64,000 bases of DNA from Streptomyces sp. NBC_00306 (GCF_036169555.1 NZ_CP108032.1:124001-188000), one strand, 5' to 3'. Shown: positions 36,267-44,710, counted from the stretch's first letter. Notes: generated by a model from the letters alone, not told the origin. A program made the numbers and translations.

Positions 36267-36475
36267 GGAACCGACTCAGGGAACTGCGGGCGGCGCGCCG
36301 TTGGAGCCAGACCGACCTCGCCGACCGCCTCGACGTCTCCCGGCAAACGATCTACGCCATCGAAACCGGCCGCTACGACCCGAGCTTGCCACTCGCATTC
36401 AAGATCGCCGCCGTATTCGGCGAACCGATCGAGGATCTCTTCCTCCCTGACGAAACCACGGACGCCGCATCGTGA
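36263..36475 (+). CDS. Small XRE-family (Cro/CI-type) transcriptional regulator
   Basis: A 70-residue protein that is a single helix-turn-helix: NRLRELRAARRWSQTDLADRL, then DVSRQTIYAIETGRYDPSLPL and ALKIAAVF-type helix 5 followed by EPIEDLF. It belongs to the small stand-alone XRE regulators ending EDLFxxE. It overlaps the membrane-protein stop by 4 bases. The palindrome at 35780-35816 is its likely operator. Confidence 0.92.
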   Translation: MRNRLRELRAARRWSQTDLADRLDVSRQTIYAIETGRYDPSLPLAFKIAAVFGEPIEDLFLPDETTDAAS

Positions 36476-36594
36476 CGGCCGGTTGCGGCAGTGGGCTGCG
36501 CGCAGGGACCCAGCGGCGCTGACTACGGCAGTCGTTTACCGGTTGGCTTGCACGATCCGCGCAACCGGTGTGCGAGCTCGTCGTTGATCCCGAC

Positions 36595-36791
36595 ATGAAG
36601 AAGATCATCATCGGCGCCTTCGCTGCGCGCTCTGTATCGCCGCCGCCGGAACCGTGTCAGCCGACGAGACCCACCGCGACTCCCACAACGCCCCCGTCGT
36701 CGCGTTGATCAACACCGGCCAGATCGACGACCCCCTGGAGGACGTTCTGGAGCACACCCTCAATTTCGGCGACGGCAACACGTGGGACTGA
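36595..36791 (+). pseudogene. Small secreted protein with a 2-base frameshift
   Basis: From the ATG at 36595 the frame reads MKKIIIGAFAA, the start of a signal peptide, and then turns into Pro-rich nonsense. Removing two bases from the GCGCGC run near 36627 gives LCIAAAGTVSADE and SHNAPVVALINTGQIDD, then PLEDVLEHTLNFGDGNTWD before TGA (36789-36791). The joined product is a 60-65 residue secreted peptide that resembles a conserved Streptomyces small-protein type (NTGQIDDPLEDVLEH). It is a frameshift or a sequencing error. Confidence 0.65.
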
Positions 36792-37146
36792 CTCACCCGA
36801 CCTCGCCGCCCGAACACACTCGCATGGTGGGGACAACATCGTCACCTCCGCTCTTGCGGCCGCTTGGCCTGCTCGTTCCTGGGCCTGCGGTGCTCGGGGG
36901 AGGGGACGCCCATGTCATCGCAGGCTAGGCGGAGCCGGACGGGCCGAGGTGGACGGGCGTATTGCGGTTTCATGAAACCGTCCGGACTCCCGTGGGAGGC
37001 TGAGCGGGACCGTCCGCGATGTGTACCGCCCAGTCCAGGATCTGCACGGCCGCCCCTGCGGCTTCCAGTCCTCGGCAGCGGGCATGGTGCCTGCGGGCGA
37101 TGCCGTCCAGGTCGAGGTGCCGGCCGAAGGCGGGCTGGGCGGCCAG
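36792..37146. other. Gap between the secreted-peptide relic and the IS remnant
   Basis: I see no intact gene. Minus-strand protein-like sequence (AFGRHLDLDGIARRHHA) lies just beyond the tnpB remnant and may be a truncated gene, but I cannot identify it. Confidence 0.4.
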
Positions 37147-37172
37147 CCGTCGAAGGAGTACCTGAGCTGCAT
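37147..37172 (-). pseudogene. tnpB start remnant
   Basis: The minus strand starts MQLRYSF, identical to the first seven residues of the intact TnpB at 31588, and then departs into unrelated sequence. It sits divergent from the broken tnpA at 37199, the same arrangement as the intact element, so a deletion has removed almost all of tnpB. Confidence 0.55.
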
Positions 37173-37198
37173 GTCGATCACCGCACTCCCGTTGACTT

Positions 37199-37615
37199 AT
37201 GACTCAGTATCAGAACATCCGCACTGGTCGGCACTGCACTTTCGTCCTCCACGCCCACTTGGTTTTCGTGACGAAGTTCCGGCACAAGGTCTTCACCGAC
37301 GCCCACCTTCGCCGGATGGAGGAGATCATGCGGGACGTCGCGAGGGACTTCGAGTGCGAGATCGTCGAGTTCAACAGCGACAACAACCACGTCCACCTGC
37401 TCGTGAATCTCCCCCCGAAGGCCGCCCCGTCCAAGCTGGTCAACAGCTTGAAGGGCGTCAGCTCGCGCAGGCTCCGCCAGGAGTATCCGGAACCGGTCCG
37501 GCACTACTGACGGGCGCAACGGCTGTGGTCCGGCTCATACTTCGCCGGATCGGTCGGCGGAGCCCCGCTGTCGGCCGTCCGTCAGTACATCGAGCAGCAG
37601 AATCGTCCGCTGTAA
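37199..37615 (+). pseudogene. tnpA: IS200/IS605 TnpA with internal stop
   Basis: Residues 1-103 are a good Y1 transposase (RTGRHCTFVLHAHLVFVTKF, HVHLLVNLPPK with the HUH motif). A TGA at 37508-37510 interrupts where the relative has Trp. The frame then continues RLWSGSYFAGSVGGAPLSAV and the catalytic-Tyr region RQYIEQQN to TAA at 37613-37615. It is clearly related to, but distinct from, the intact TnpA at 31613, so it came from a separate element. Confidence 0.88.
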
Positions 37616-37646
37616 CCTGCGGGTCACAGCAGCCCTGAGAATCGCT

Positions 37647-38051
37647 TCACCACCAGGCAAAAGCCCGGTGCACTGCGATCAATCCCGGTAGCGGGTGATC
37701 CGCCCGTCCTGGACCGTGGTGTGCAGGGCGAACGCCGTGTCGATGGCCTGGCCCGGCGCCCTGACCTTTGAGACCATGTGCCCGATGAGCACTATCTCGT
37801 CGCCCTCGGCGATGACGTGGCGAAGCTCGAACTCCTTGGCTTCCACATGGGTTTGCAGCAGGTCGAAGAAGGTCCGCATGTCCTCCCGCGAGTCGACCTC
37901 CGGTACCCACGGAATGGCCGGCGGGTGCGGGAGGGAGAACGACACGGAACGGCGAACAGCGCCGCCGCCTCCGCGCTCTTCCCCTGGCGAGCAGCGGGAA
38001 CAAACGTTGCACGGTCTGCGCCGGTGACTCTGCTGTTATGTGTGTCGACAT
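37647..38051 (-). pseudogene. SnoaL-like / NTF2-fold protein with three frameshifts
   Basis: The ATG at 38051 opens MSTHITAESPAQTVQRLFPLLA. The sequence then shifts frame near 37981 (GKSAEAAALFA), again near 37947 (VSFSLPHPPAIPWVPEVDS), and finally near 37679, after QDGRITRYRD, to give AVHRAFAWW. Each step needs one base, and three such steps return to the first frame. The joined product is a SnoaL-like ketosteroid-isomerase-fold protein of about 130 residues. It is decayed, like its IS neighbour. Confidence 0.65.
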
Positions 38052-38219
38052 TACCGTCGGATACGGTCGGTCGGCCGGTCAAAACCTGATTCGAGAACAC
38101 ACTCCGCGGCGTGTGTCGCCCGCGCAACGCGGGGAGGGGAAGACTGTCCTCGCGTCGCGCCTGCCAGCAGCGTTGCTCCCGCCATCGGCGGCCGTCCGCT
38201 CGACCGGCGACAGCATGTG

Positions 38220-38960
38220 TCATGCCTGGACGGTGGGGCGGACGTTGATCTCGCCGATCTCGACGTCGTGAGGTTGCTCGATGGCGAACGCCACCGCGCG
38301 GGCAACAGCTGCCGGCGGGATGCCCACCGCGTCCATGTTCTTTCGCGTCTGCTCGCGGAGGTGCGGGTCTCCCATGGAGTCGGCGAGATCGGTGCGGATG
38401 TAGCCCGGTGAGATGGCTGTCGTGCGCACCACGCCGTCGGTGGACTCCCTGCGCAGACCCTCATGCACGGTGCGCACCGCGTTCTTGGTCGCGGCGTACA
38501 CGGCCATCGAAGGGGACACGGTCAGGCCGGCCACGGAGACGATGCTCACCAGGTGGCCCGACCCCTGCTCTCGGAAGACGGGCAGCACGGCGGCTATGCC
38601 GTTGAGCATGCCGCGAAGGTTGACATCGATCATGGCCGACCAGCCTTCGGTGTCGAGGTCTGCCAGCGGACTGATCGGGGCGATGCCGGCGTTGTTCACC
38701 AGTACATCGATACGGCCGTACTGATCGATGGTGGTCGCCACGAGGCGCTGCAGGTCCTCGGCGCTGGTGACGTCGACGACGCACGTGGCAGCACGTCCCC
38801 CTTCCTCCCGGATGTTCTGCGCTATGGCGTCGATGCGCTCGCTGCGACGCGCCGCGAGGACGACCGCGGCGCCGCGCTCGGCGAGCAGACGGGCCGTGGC
38901 CTCACCGATGCCTCCGCTCGCTCCTGTGATGGCGACGGTCTTGTCGTGAAGAGAAGGCAT
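38220..38960 (-). CDS. Short-chain dehydrogenase/reductase
   Basis: A 246-residue classical SDR. It has the cofactor motif TGASGGIG (residues 12-19) with AARR after beta 2, favouring NADP. NNAG follows in DVLVNNAGIA, then the catalytic SIVSVAGLTVSPSMAVYAATKNAV with Ser, Tyr and Lys. The ATG at 38960 has GGGAGG 7 bases upstream. The substrate is unknown. It is divergent from a TetR gene, with two copies of GGACACGTGTCC between them, so it is probably that regulator's target. Confidence 0.92.
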   Translation of the reverse strand: MPSLHDKTVAITGASGGIGEATARLLAERGAAVVLAARRSERIDAIAQNIREEGGRAATCVVDVTSAEDLQRLVATTIDQYGRIDVLVNNAGIAPISPLADLDTEGWSAMIDVNLRGMLNGIAAVLPVFREQGSGHLVSIVSVAGLTVSPSMAVYAATKNAVRTVHEGLRRESTDGVVRTTAISPGYIRTDLADSMGDPHLREQTRKNMDAVGIPPAAVARAVAFAIEQPHDVEIGEINVRPTVQA

Positions 38961-38979
38961 GACTGCACCTCCCGTAAAG

Positions 38980-39025
38980 TGGACACGTGTCCGGTATACG
39001 AATGAGCCTACCGGACACGTGTCCA
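38980..39025. promoter_or_regulatory. Paired TetR operators (GGACACGTGTCC twice)
   Basis: TGGACACGTGTCCGGTA (38980-38996) and TACCGGACACGTGTCCA (39009-39025) are exact inverted copies, each containing a perfect 12-bp palindrome, separated by 12 bases. They occupy the centre of the 95-bp gap between the divergent SDR and TetR genes. Confidence 0.8.
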
Positions 39026-39055
39026 TTTGTCAGAGGCGGACATCAGGAGACGCCC

Positions 39056-39616
39056 ATGAGCACGCCGGCACGACGACCGGATGCTGTGCAGAACCGGACT
39101 CGCATCGTGGAGGCCGCGCGCGCGGCACTCGCCGAGTCCAGCCACGTCCACCTCAACGAGATCGCCAAGCGCGCGGGTGTAGGACAGGGAACGCTCTACC
39201 GGAACTTTCCCAACCGCGAGGCGCTCCTCGCCGAGGTCTACCGACGCGACGTCGAAGAACTCGTGACCGCCGCCTCCGCGCTGCTGGCGGAACACGAGCC
39301 CGTGGAAGCCCTGCGTCACTGGCTCGACCGAGTGATCGACTACGCCGAGATCAAGCGCGGCGTCCTGGCAGCGCTCGAGCCGGCGGCGTGGCAGGACCTG
39401 GTCGCCCACAGCCAGAACCCCATCGAGAGCGCCCTCGGCCATCTGCTCGACGCCGGAAAAGCGGCCGGTTCCCTGCGCACCGACGTGGACGCGCCCGGGG
39501 TGCTCCTGCTCATCGCCTACCTGAGCCGACTGGACCGGGATGCGTGGGAATCGACGGCACGGCCCCTGATGAACGTCATCCTCGAGGGCCTTCGACGACG
39601 GGACGCTGATCGGTGA
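39056..39616 (+). CDS. TetR family transcriptional regulator
   Basis: A 186-residue regulator. HTH residues are about 30-52 (LNEIAKRAGVGQGTLYRNFPNREALL), and the C-terminal helical domain resembles the SbtR-like type (LEPAAWQDLVAHSQNPIESALGHLL in outline). CAGGAGA lies 6 bases before the ATG at 39056. The paired palindromes just upstream make it the likely repressor of itself and the SDR gene. Confidence 0.92.
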   Translation: MSTPARRPDAVQNRTRIVEAARAALAESSHVHLNEIAKRAGVGQGTLYRNFPNREALLAEVYRRDVEELVTAASALLAEHEPVEALRHWLDRVIDYAEIKRGVLAALEPAAWQDLVAHSQNPIESALGHLLDAGKAAGSLRTDVDAPGVLLLIAYLSRLDRDAWESTARPLMNVILEGLRRRDADR

Positions 39617-39762
39617 GGGCAGGGGAAGGACATGCAAGGTGGATCGAGGCGGGCTGCCTCTGGATGTGAGCCCGGCGTTCAGCGGCGGGGCTTCTGTCAC
39701 CCAGGCGGCCGAACCAGGTGCGTTGGGGCAGGGGCGTTGGGGCAGGGGCGAGTGATCCTCCG

Positions 39763-40614
39763 TCAGGCGTGCGGCACGACGGCCACAGGGCAGGAGGCGT
39801 GGTGGATCACGGCGTGGGTGACCGATCCGATGTGGGAGCCCTTGGCCGCCCTGCGCCGGCCGACGACCACGAGTCGCGCCTCCGAGGCAGCCGTGACGAG
39901 GTGCTCGGCGGCCCGCCCGGAAGCGGACACCTCGGTTACTTCCACTGCCGGGTACGTCTCCCGGAACGGGCTCACCGCGCTCGTGAGCGCCGACGCCATC
40001 TCGGCCTCGTCAGCTGCTCCGCGATGGTGGCGGAACGGGGAGTGCCACGTGTGGACGATCTCCAGTGGGACGCCGTGCCGCCCGGCGAAGTCGAAAGCGA
40101 AGTCCAGGAGTTCACTCTTCACCTCACTCACATCGAGGCCGAGAACCACCTTCTGGTGATTGCTTCCGTCAGCGGCCCCGGACTCACCCTCGCCGTACCC
40201 CGGGCGCACCAACACCACGGGGCGCTTCGCATCCGCGACGACCTCCTGCCCCACCGAACCGACGATGAAGCCGCGGACGCCGCCGAGCCCGTGGGACCCC
40301 ACGACCAGCCACTCCGCCTCCGAGGCGGCAGCCAGGAGCACTTGTGTGGGGGCGTCCTCGATCCTCTCCGCGGTCATGGCGAGGTCCGGCATCCGGGCCC
40401 GGATACGGTCCTCGGTCGTGGCGAGAACTCCTTCCGCCTCGGTGCGACGGTCCTCGTGCGACACCTTCATTGCCCCCAACTGGTGCTGCGCCCAGCGCGT
40501 GCCGTACACCAGCCGCAGGGCGGTCCCGCGCAGTGCCGCCTCGTCGGCGGCCCAGTCCACCGCCGCGACACTTCCTTCGGAGCCGTCCACTCCAACGGTG
40601 ATGGGTCGGGACAT
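39763..40614 (-). CDS. Universal stress protein with two UspA domains
   Basis: The product has 283 residues. Domain 1 (1-145) begins RPITVGVDGSEGS and ends with the ATP-binding loop VVGSHGLGGVRGFIVGSVGQ. Domain 2 (155-283) begins KVVLGLDVSEVKS and ends VVGRRRAAKGSHIGSVTHAV. Both keep the G-x2-G-x9-G-S/T nucleotide motif or a close variant. Tandem Usp proteins respond to hypoxia and stationary phase in actinobacteria. GAGGAG lies 6 bases before the ATG. Confidence 0.94.
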   Translation of the reverse strand: MSRPITVGVDGSEGSVAAVDWAADEAALRGTALRLVYGTRWAQHQLGAMKVSHEDRRTEAEGVLATTEDRIRARMPDLAMTAERIEDAPTQVLLAAASEAEWLVVGSHGLGGVRGFIVGSVGQEVVADAKRPVVLVRPGYGEGESGAADGSNHQKVVLGLDVSEVKSELLDFAFDFAGRHGVPLEIVHTWHSPFRHHRGAADEAEMASALTSAVSPFRETYPAVEVTEVSASGRAAEHLVTAASEARLVVVGRRRAAKGSHIGSVTHAVIHHASCPVAVVPHA

Positions 40615-40913
40615 GCCGCTCTCCTCGCCTCGGGTCGCGCATTTGGGCTGTCACGATGGCTGCCCATGGGCATCCAGCCGACAGGCACCTGATCGGGAAC
40701 CTACCGAGCCACTGCACCACTGCGGCCCGCTGCGTCCGACCACGCTGCCGAAGTGCCCCGTCTGGCGCATTGACTCGACGGCGTTCTGCGGTCCGGATCA
40801 GTGGCGGGGCGGGTGGCGTGGCCCACCGTGCCCCAATCCTGAACAGGTGGCGGGGCAGCCGAGTACCTCCCGTGAGCGGTGCCTACGTCACTCCGCGATC
40901 CCGTTTTTAAGTT

Positions 40914-40957
40914 AATTAGCAATTAATATTGACAGGCATCAGGGGCCTGGGCACAGT
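40914..40957 (+). promoter_or_regulatory. AT-rich operator and promoter of the GH27 gene
   Basis: AATTAGCAATTAAT (40914-40927), part of the palindrome TTAATT-AGC-AATTAA (40912-40926), runs into TTGACA (40929-40934). CACAGT at 40952-40957 is a possible -10 with a 17-base spacer. A near copy lies before the ABC operon at 43299. Bound protein would block the -35. The rest of 40615-41028 shows no gene. Confidence 0.75.
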
Positions 40958-41028
40958 TTCCGCCTGGCACCGGCCCTCGGTACGACCCGAGCGGGGTGCC
41001 CGATACCCCCAACTCTCGGGAGACTTCA

Positions 41029-43161
41029 GTGGCTTCGCATCGTGCAGAGATGGTGCGTGTGCGGCGGACCGTGGCGGCGCTCGGCGCCGTGGTACTGGTC
41101 GGATCGGCCGTTCCGGCGGCACACGCCGCGGACGACCAGGGTGCGCCGCAGTTCTACGACAGCGGACTCGCCCCCACGCCGTACATGGGATGGAACACCT
41201 ACTACGGGCTCGGCGCCCCGACGGAGGACCAGGTCAGAAAGGTCGCCGACCACCTCGTCACCAGCGGGTTGCGCGACAGCGGCTACAACATCGTGTGGCT
41301 GGACGGCGGTTGGCAGGCCGACCAGCCGCGCGACCCGGAGACGGGCCGGCTCGTGGCCCACCCCACGCGCTTCCCCTCCGGTATCCCCGCACTCGTGACG
41401 TACCTTCACCAGCGCGGTCTCAAGGCCGGCATCTACACCGACGCGGGCGAGTACGACGGCGGCAAGTGGTGCGGGCTCGGCAGCCGCGGCCACTACGCGC
41501 AGGACGCCCGCCAGTTCGCCGGCTGGAAGGTGGATGCCATCAAGGTGGACTTCCTCTGCGGCATCGGCGCCGGGCTCGACCCGGGCCCGGCCTTCAAGGA
41601 GTTCAGCGACGCCGTCGCCAAGTCCGGACGGAAGATGCTGCTCAACCTGTGCAACCCGCTCACCGACGACTGGGGCATGCCGCACACCCCCGAGCAGGAC
41701 GCGCACAACACCTACGTCTACGGTCCGACGACCGCCGACTCCTGGCGCACCGGTACCGACATCGCCTGGGGTACCCCGACGGCGGGCGAGTGGCCGAACA
41801 TCCTGCGCAACATGGATGCCAACGCCTGGCACCCCGAGGCTCAGGGTCCCGGTCGCTGGAACGACCCGGACTACCTCATCCCGATGCGGAGGCTCGCCGA
41901 CGGTGGATACGAGCTCAACCAGGAGGAGTCCACCACCCAGTTCGTGATGTGGGCCGAGATGGCCTCGCCGCTGGTGCTCGGCAGTGATCCGCGCACCCTG
42001 TCGCGGTCCATGCTCGACACCCTGCGCAACCCGGAGATCATCGCCGTCAACCAGGACCGGCTGGGTATCCAGGGCGCCCGCGTGGCCTCCGACTCCGTGG
42101 GCGACGTCTACAGCAAGGTCCTCCAGGGCGCGGGCAAGCGGGCGGTCGTCCTGCTCAACCGCTCCGATCAGGCACAGGACCGCACCGTGACCTTCGCGGA
42201 CGCCGGCCTGGCGGGCAAGGTCGCCGTCCGCGACCTGCGGGCCCGCACATCGCGCGGCACCTTCACCGGTTCGTACACCGTGCGTGTCCCCGCCCATGGC
42301 ACCGCGTTCCTCAAGCTGACCGGCACCGACGACGCCCCGGGCACGCAGTTGCCCGGCCACTCATCGGCGAGCCCGGCCCTGACGCGCGAGGGCGACACCC
42401 TGACCGCCTTCACCCGTGGCACGGACGGGAGCCTGCGCGCTCAGACCGCCCTGGGCGGTGACTGGTCCAAGGCCCGGACCACCGAGCTGGGCGGCCCGAC
42501 GCACGGCCGTATCCTCGGCCAGCCCGCCGCGTACGCCTCCGCCGGCGGACGGATCGACGTCTTCGTGCGGGGCACCGACAACAGCGCCTACCGGCGCGTC
42601 TTCACGAACGGGCACTGGGGTCGCTGGCAGTCCTTGGGCGGCACGTTGACGGACGCACCGACCGTGGCCTTCGCGGGTCCGGACGACTGGACGCTCTTCG
42701 CCCGAGGTGCGGACGGCACGTTGTCGTCACGCGGCCCGGCCGCCGGCTGGTCCCCGCTGGGTGCCCCGCAGGACAAGGCGTTCTACGGCCGTCCGTCGGG
42801 CGTCGTGGACGACGACGGCAGGCTGCACGTGGCCGTGCGCACTCCCGACGACTCGGTCTGGACGCGGACCCGTGACGCCTCCGGCACCTGGTCGGACTGG
42901 GCGGCCCTCGGCGGCACGGTCAGTGGCAGTCCGACGCTGGTGGCTTCCGGCGGGACAGTGCATCTGTACGCCCGCGCCGGTGACTACACGCTCTGGACCC
43001 GCAGTTGGACCGCTTCCGGCAGCTGGGCGGGCTGGAGCAAGAACGACGACTTCGTCAGCGGTGCCTTCGACGGTGCACTCGGTGCCGTGGCCGGGCCCGA
43101 TGGCGAGGTTCTGGCCGCCTTCCGCGGCGTGGACGGGCGCGTCCACCAGAGCGGGCTCTGA
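41029..43161 (+). CDS. Secreted alpha-galactosidase, GH27, with C-terminal beta-propeller lectin-like domain
   Basis: A 710-residue secreted enzyme releasing galactose from alpha-galactosides. The signal peptide (VRRTVAALGAVVLVGSAVPA) ends at AHAADD. The GH27 barrel starts PYMGWNTYYGLGAP; the nucleophile Asp is D174 in IKVDFLCG and the acid/base Asp lies in RWNDPDYL (about 276-283). After a beta-sandwich, residues from about 430 form repeats such as LTAFTRGTDGSLRAQ and IDVFVRGTDNSAYRR, as in PLL-type beta-propellers, probably for carbohydrate binding. GTG start at 41029 with GGGAG 7 bases upstream. A strong terminator follows, so it is its own transcript. Confidence 0.93.
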   Translation: MASHRAEMVRVRRTVAALGAVVLVGSAVPAAHAADDQGAPQFYDSGLAPTPYMGWNTYYGLGAPTEDQVRKVADHLVTSGLRDSGYNIVWLDGGWQADQPRDPETGRLVAHPTRFPSGIPALVTYLHQRGLKAGIYTDAGEYDGGKWCGLGSRGHYAQDARQFAGWKVDAIKVDFLCGIGAGLDPGPAFKEFSDAVAKSGRKMLLNLCNPLTDDWGMPHTPEQDAHNTYVYGPTTADSWRTGTDIAWGTPTAGEWPNILRNMDANAWHPEAQGPGRWNDPDYLIPMRRLADGGYELNQEESTTQFVMWAEMASPLVLGSDPRTLSRSMLDTLRNPEIIAVNQDRLGIQGARVASDSVGDVYSKVLQGAGKRAVVLLNRSDQAQDRTVTFADAGLAGKVAVRDLRARTSRGTFTGSYTVRVPAHGTAFLKLTGTDDAPGTQLPGHSSASPALTREGDTLTAFTRGTDGSLRAQTALGGDWSKARTTELGGPTHGRILGQPAAYASAGGRIDVFVRGTDNSAYRRVFTNGHWGRWQSLGGTLTDAPTVAFAGPDDWTLFARGADGTLSSRGPAAGWSPLGAPQDKAFYGRPSGVVDDDGRLHVAVRTPDDSVWTRTRDASGTWSDWAALGGTVSGSPTLVASGGTVHLYARAGDYTLWTRSWTASGSWAGWSKNDDFVSGAFDGALGAVAGPDGEVLAAFRGVDGRVHQSGL

Positions 43162-43249
43162 GCCCGCACCGACCCGCTCCACCCGGCACCACCTGCGTCG
43201 ATCCGTTCCGCCGCACCACGCTCGATCCGGTATCGCCGCTCCGTGACAG

Positions 43250-43285
43250 CTGTGCCCCGGGGCCTTCTCCGGCCCTGGGGCACAG
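43250..43285 (+). terminator. Strong terminator after the GH27 gene
   Basis: CTGTGCCCCGGGGCC and GGCCCTGGGGCACAG form a 15-bp stem with one mismatch and a 6-base loop. It separates the GH27 transcript from the ABC operon promoter that starts 14 bases downstream. Confidence 0.8.
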
Positions 43286-43298
43286 CCCCTGGACAATA

Positions 43299-43343
43299 AA
43301 TTAGTAATTAATCTTGACGGTCCTTCCGGCACTGCGCCAAGCT
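43299..43343 (+). promoter_or_regulatory. Second copy of the AT-rich operator, with the promoter of the galactoside operon
   Basis: AATTAGTAATTAAT (43299-43312) is followed by TTGACG (43314-43319) and, after 18 bases, CAAGCT (43338-43343). Over 22 bases it matches the GH27 site at 19 positions, with the same relation to the -35. Both units should answer to one repressor. Confidence 0.75.
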
Positions 43344-43417
43344 GTGCCTGCCGCGCCCGGAGCCGGGCCGTCAGGGGGCCTCAAGTTCCGTTCCGTGGGC
43401 ACCAAGGGAGTGCACAG

Positions 43418-44710
43418 ATGACCGCCTTCAACGCCACCCGCCGCCGATTCCTCGTAGGAACAGGCGCAGTCGGCGCAGGCGCACTGCTCAGCAGCTGCGT
43501 CACCCAGAGCCCGTCCGCCTCCGGAGGAAAGTCCGGCGGCCCGGTGACCCTGCAGTCCAACCTCTCCTCCCCGCAGGCCAAGAGCGCGATACAGGCGAGC
43601 GTCGCCGCCTTCGCCAAGCGCGGGGACACCAGGGCGCAGCTCAACACCGTCGCTTCGGAGACCTTCCGCACGCAGCTGCCTACCTATCTGACCTCGGCCA
43701 ACCCGCCGGACGTCTACACCTGGTACCCCGGCTCCGTCGCCGAGTCGTACGCGAAGAAGGACCTGCTCCTCGACCTCGACGACATCTGGGAGAAGCCCGA
43801 GCTCGCCGGCTACTCCGACGCGCTGAAGAAGCTCTGCACCTCCGCCTCCAGCGGCACGAAGGTCTTCGTGCCCACCAGCTACTACTGGTGGGGCATGTTC
43901 TACCGGAAGTCCAACTTCGCCAAGTGGGGTGTTCAGGAGCCCAAGACCTGGGACGAGTTCCTCGACCTGTGCGACAAGCTCAAGAGCAAGGGCGTCGCCC
44001 CCATCGGCCTCGGCGCCGGCGGCGACACCCCGTGGGTCGCCTCCTCCTGGTTCGATTACCTCAACATCCGTGTCAACGGCGCCACGTACCACCGTGAACT
44101 CCTCGCCGGCAAGCACCGCTTCGACGACCCGGAGGTCCGCAGGGTCTTCGACCGCTGGGACGAGGCGCGCCCGTTCTTCGACCCGAACGGCACGGCGATC
44201 CCCTTCCAGGACGCCACCACCGCCCTCCTCCAGGGCCGTACGGGCATGATGCTGATCGGCACCTTCTTCGCCGACGCGGCCCCCAAGGACGCCCTGGACG
44301 ACCTGGACTTCTTCCAGTTCCCCATCATCGACCCGAAGATCCCGGTCGCCGAAGAGGCGCCCACCGACGGCTTCTTCGCCAGCGCCCGCACGAAGCGCGC
44401 CGACGGTGTCAAGGAACTGCTGCGCTACCTGGCCACCGCCGAGTCGCAGGAGCTCTACCTCAAGAGCGGCTCGGGCACCACGCTGCCCACCCACCCCGAC
44501 GCCAAGGACTCGGGCACACCACTGGTGCTCAAGGGCCGCAAGCTCATCGAGAGCGCCACCGACCTCACCCAGTTCTTCAACCGCGACTCCAGCGACGCCC
44601 TCCAGCCGTCCGCGGACACCGCGCTCGTGCACTACCTGGCCAAACCCAAGCAGATCGGCTCCATCCTCACCACGTGGCAGCGCAGCGCACAGAAGATCTG
44701 GAACCAGTGA
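43418..44710 (+). CDS. Sugar ABC transporter substrate-binding lipoprotein (Tat-type)
   Basis: The product has 430 residues. The N-terminus has twin arginines (TRRRFLVGTGAVGAGALL) followed by the lipobox LLSSC, so it should be exported by Tat and lipidated. The mature part is a type-1 extracellular solute-binding protein (VYTWYPGSVAESYAKKDLLLDL, YYWWGMFYRKSNFAKWGV). It should bind an alpha-galactoside such as melibiose, raffinose or galacto-oligomers, judging by the adjoining GH36 gene. AGGGAG lies before the ATG. Its stop overlaps the next start. Confidence 0.92.
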   Translation: MTAFNATRRRFLVGTGAVGAGALLSSCVTQSPSASGGKSGGPVTLQSNLSSPQAKSAIQASVAAFAKRGDTRAQLNTVASETFRTQLPTYLTSANPPDVYTWYPGSVAESYAKKDLLLDLDDIWEKPELAGYSDALKKLCTSASSGTKVFVPTSYYWWGMFYRKSNFAKWGVQEPKTWDEFLDLCDKLKSKGVAPIGLGAGGDTPWVASSWFDYLNIRVNGATYHRELLAGKHRFDDPEVRRVFDRWDEARPFFDPNGTAIPFQDATTALLQGRTGMMLIGTFFADAAPKDALDDLDFFQFPIIDPKIPVAEEAPTDGFFASARTKRADGVKELLRYLATAESQELYLKSGSGTTLPTHPDAKDSGTPLVLKGRKLIESATDLTQFFNRDSSDALQPSADTALVHYLAKPKQIGSILTTWQRSAQKIWNQ

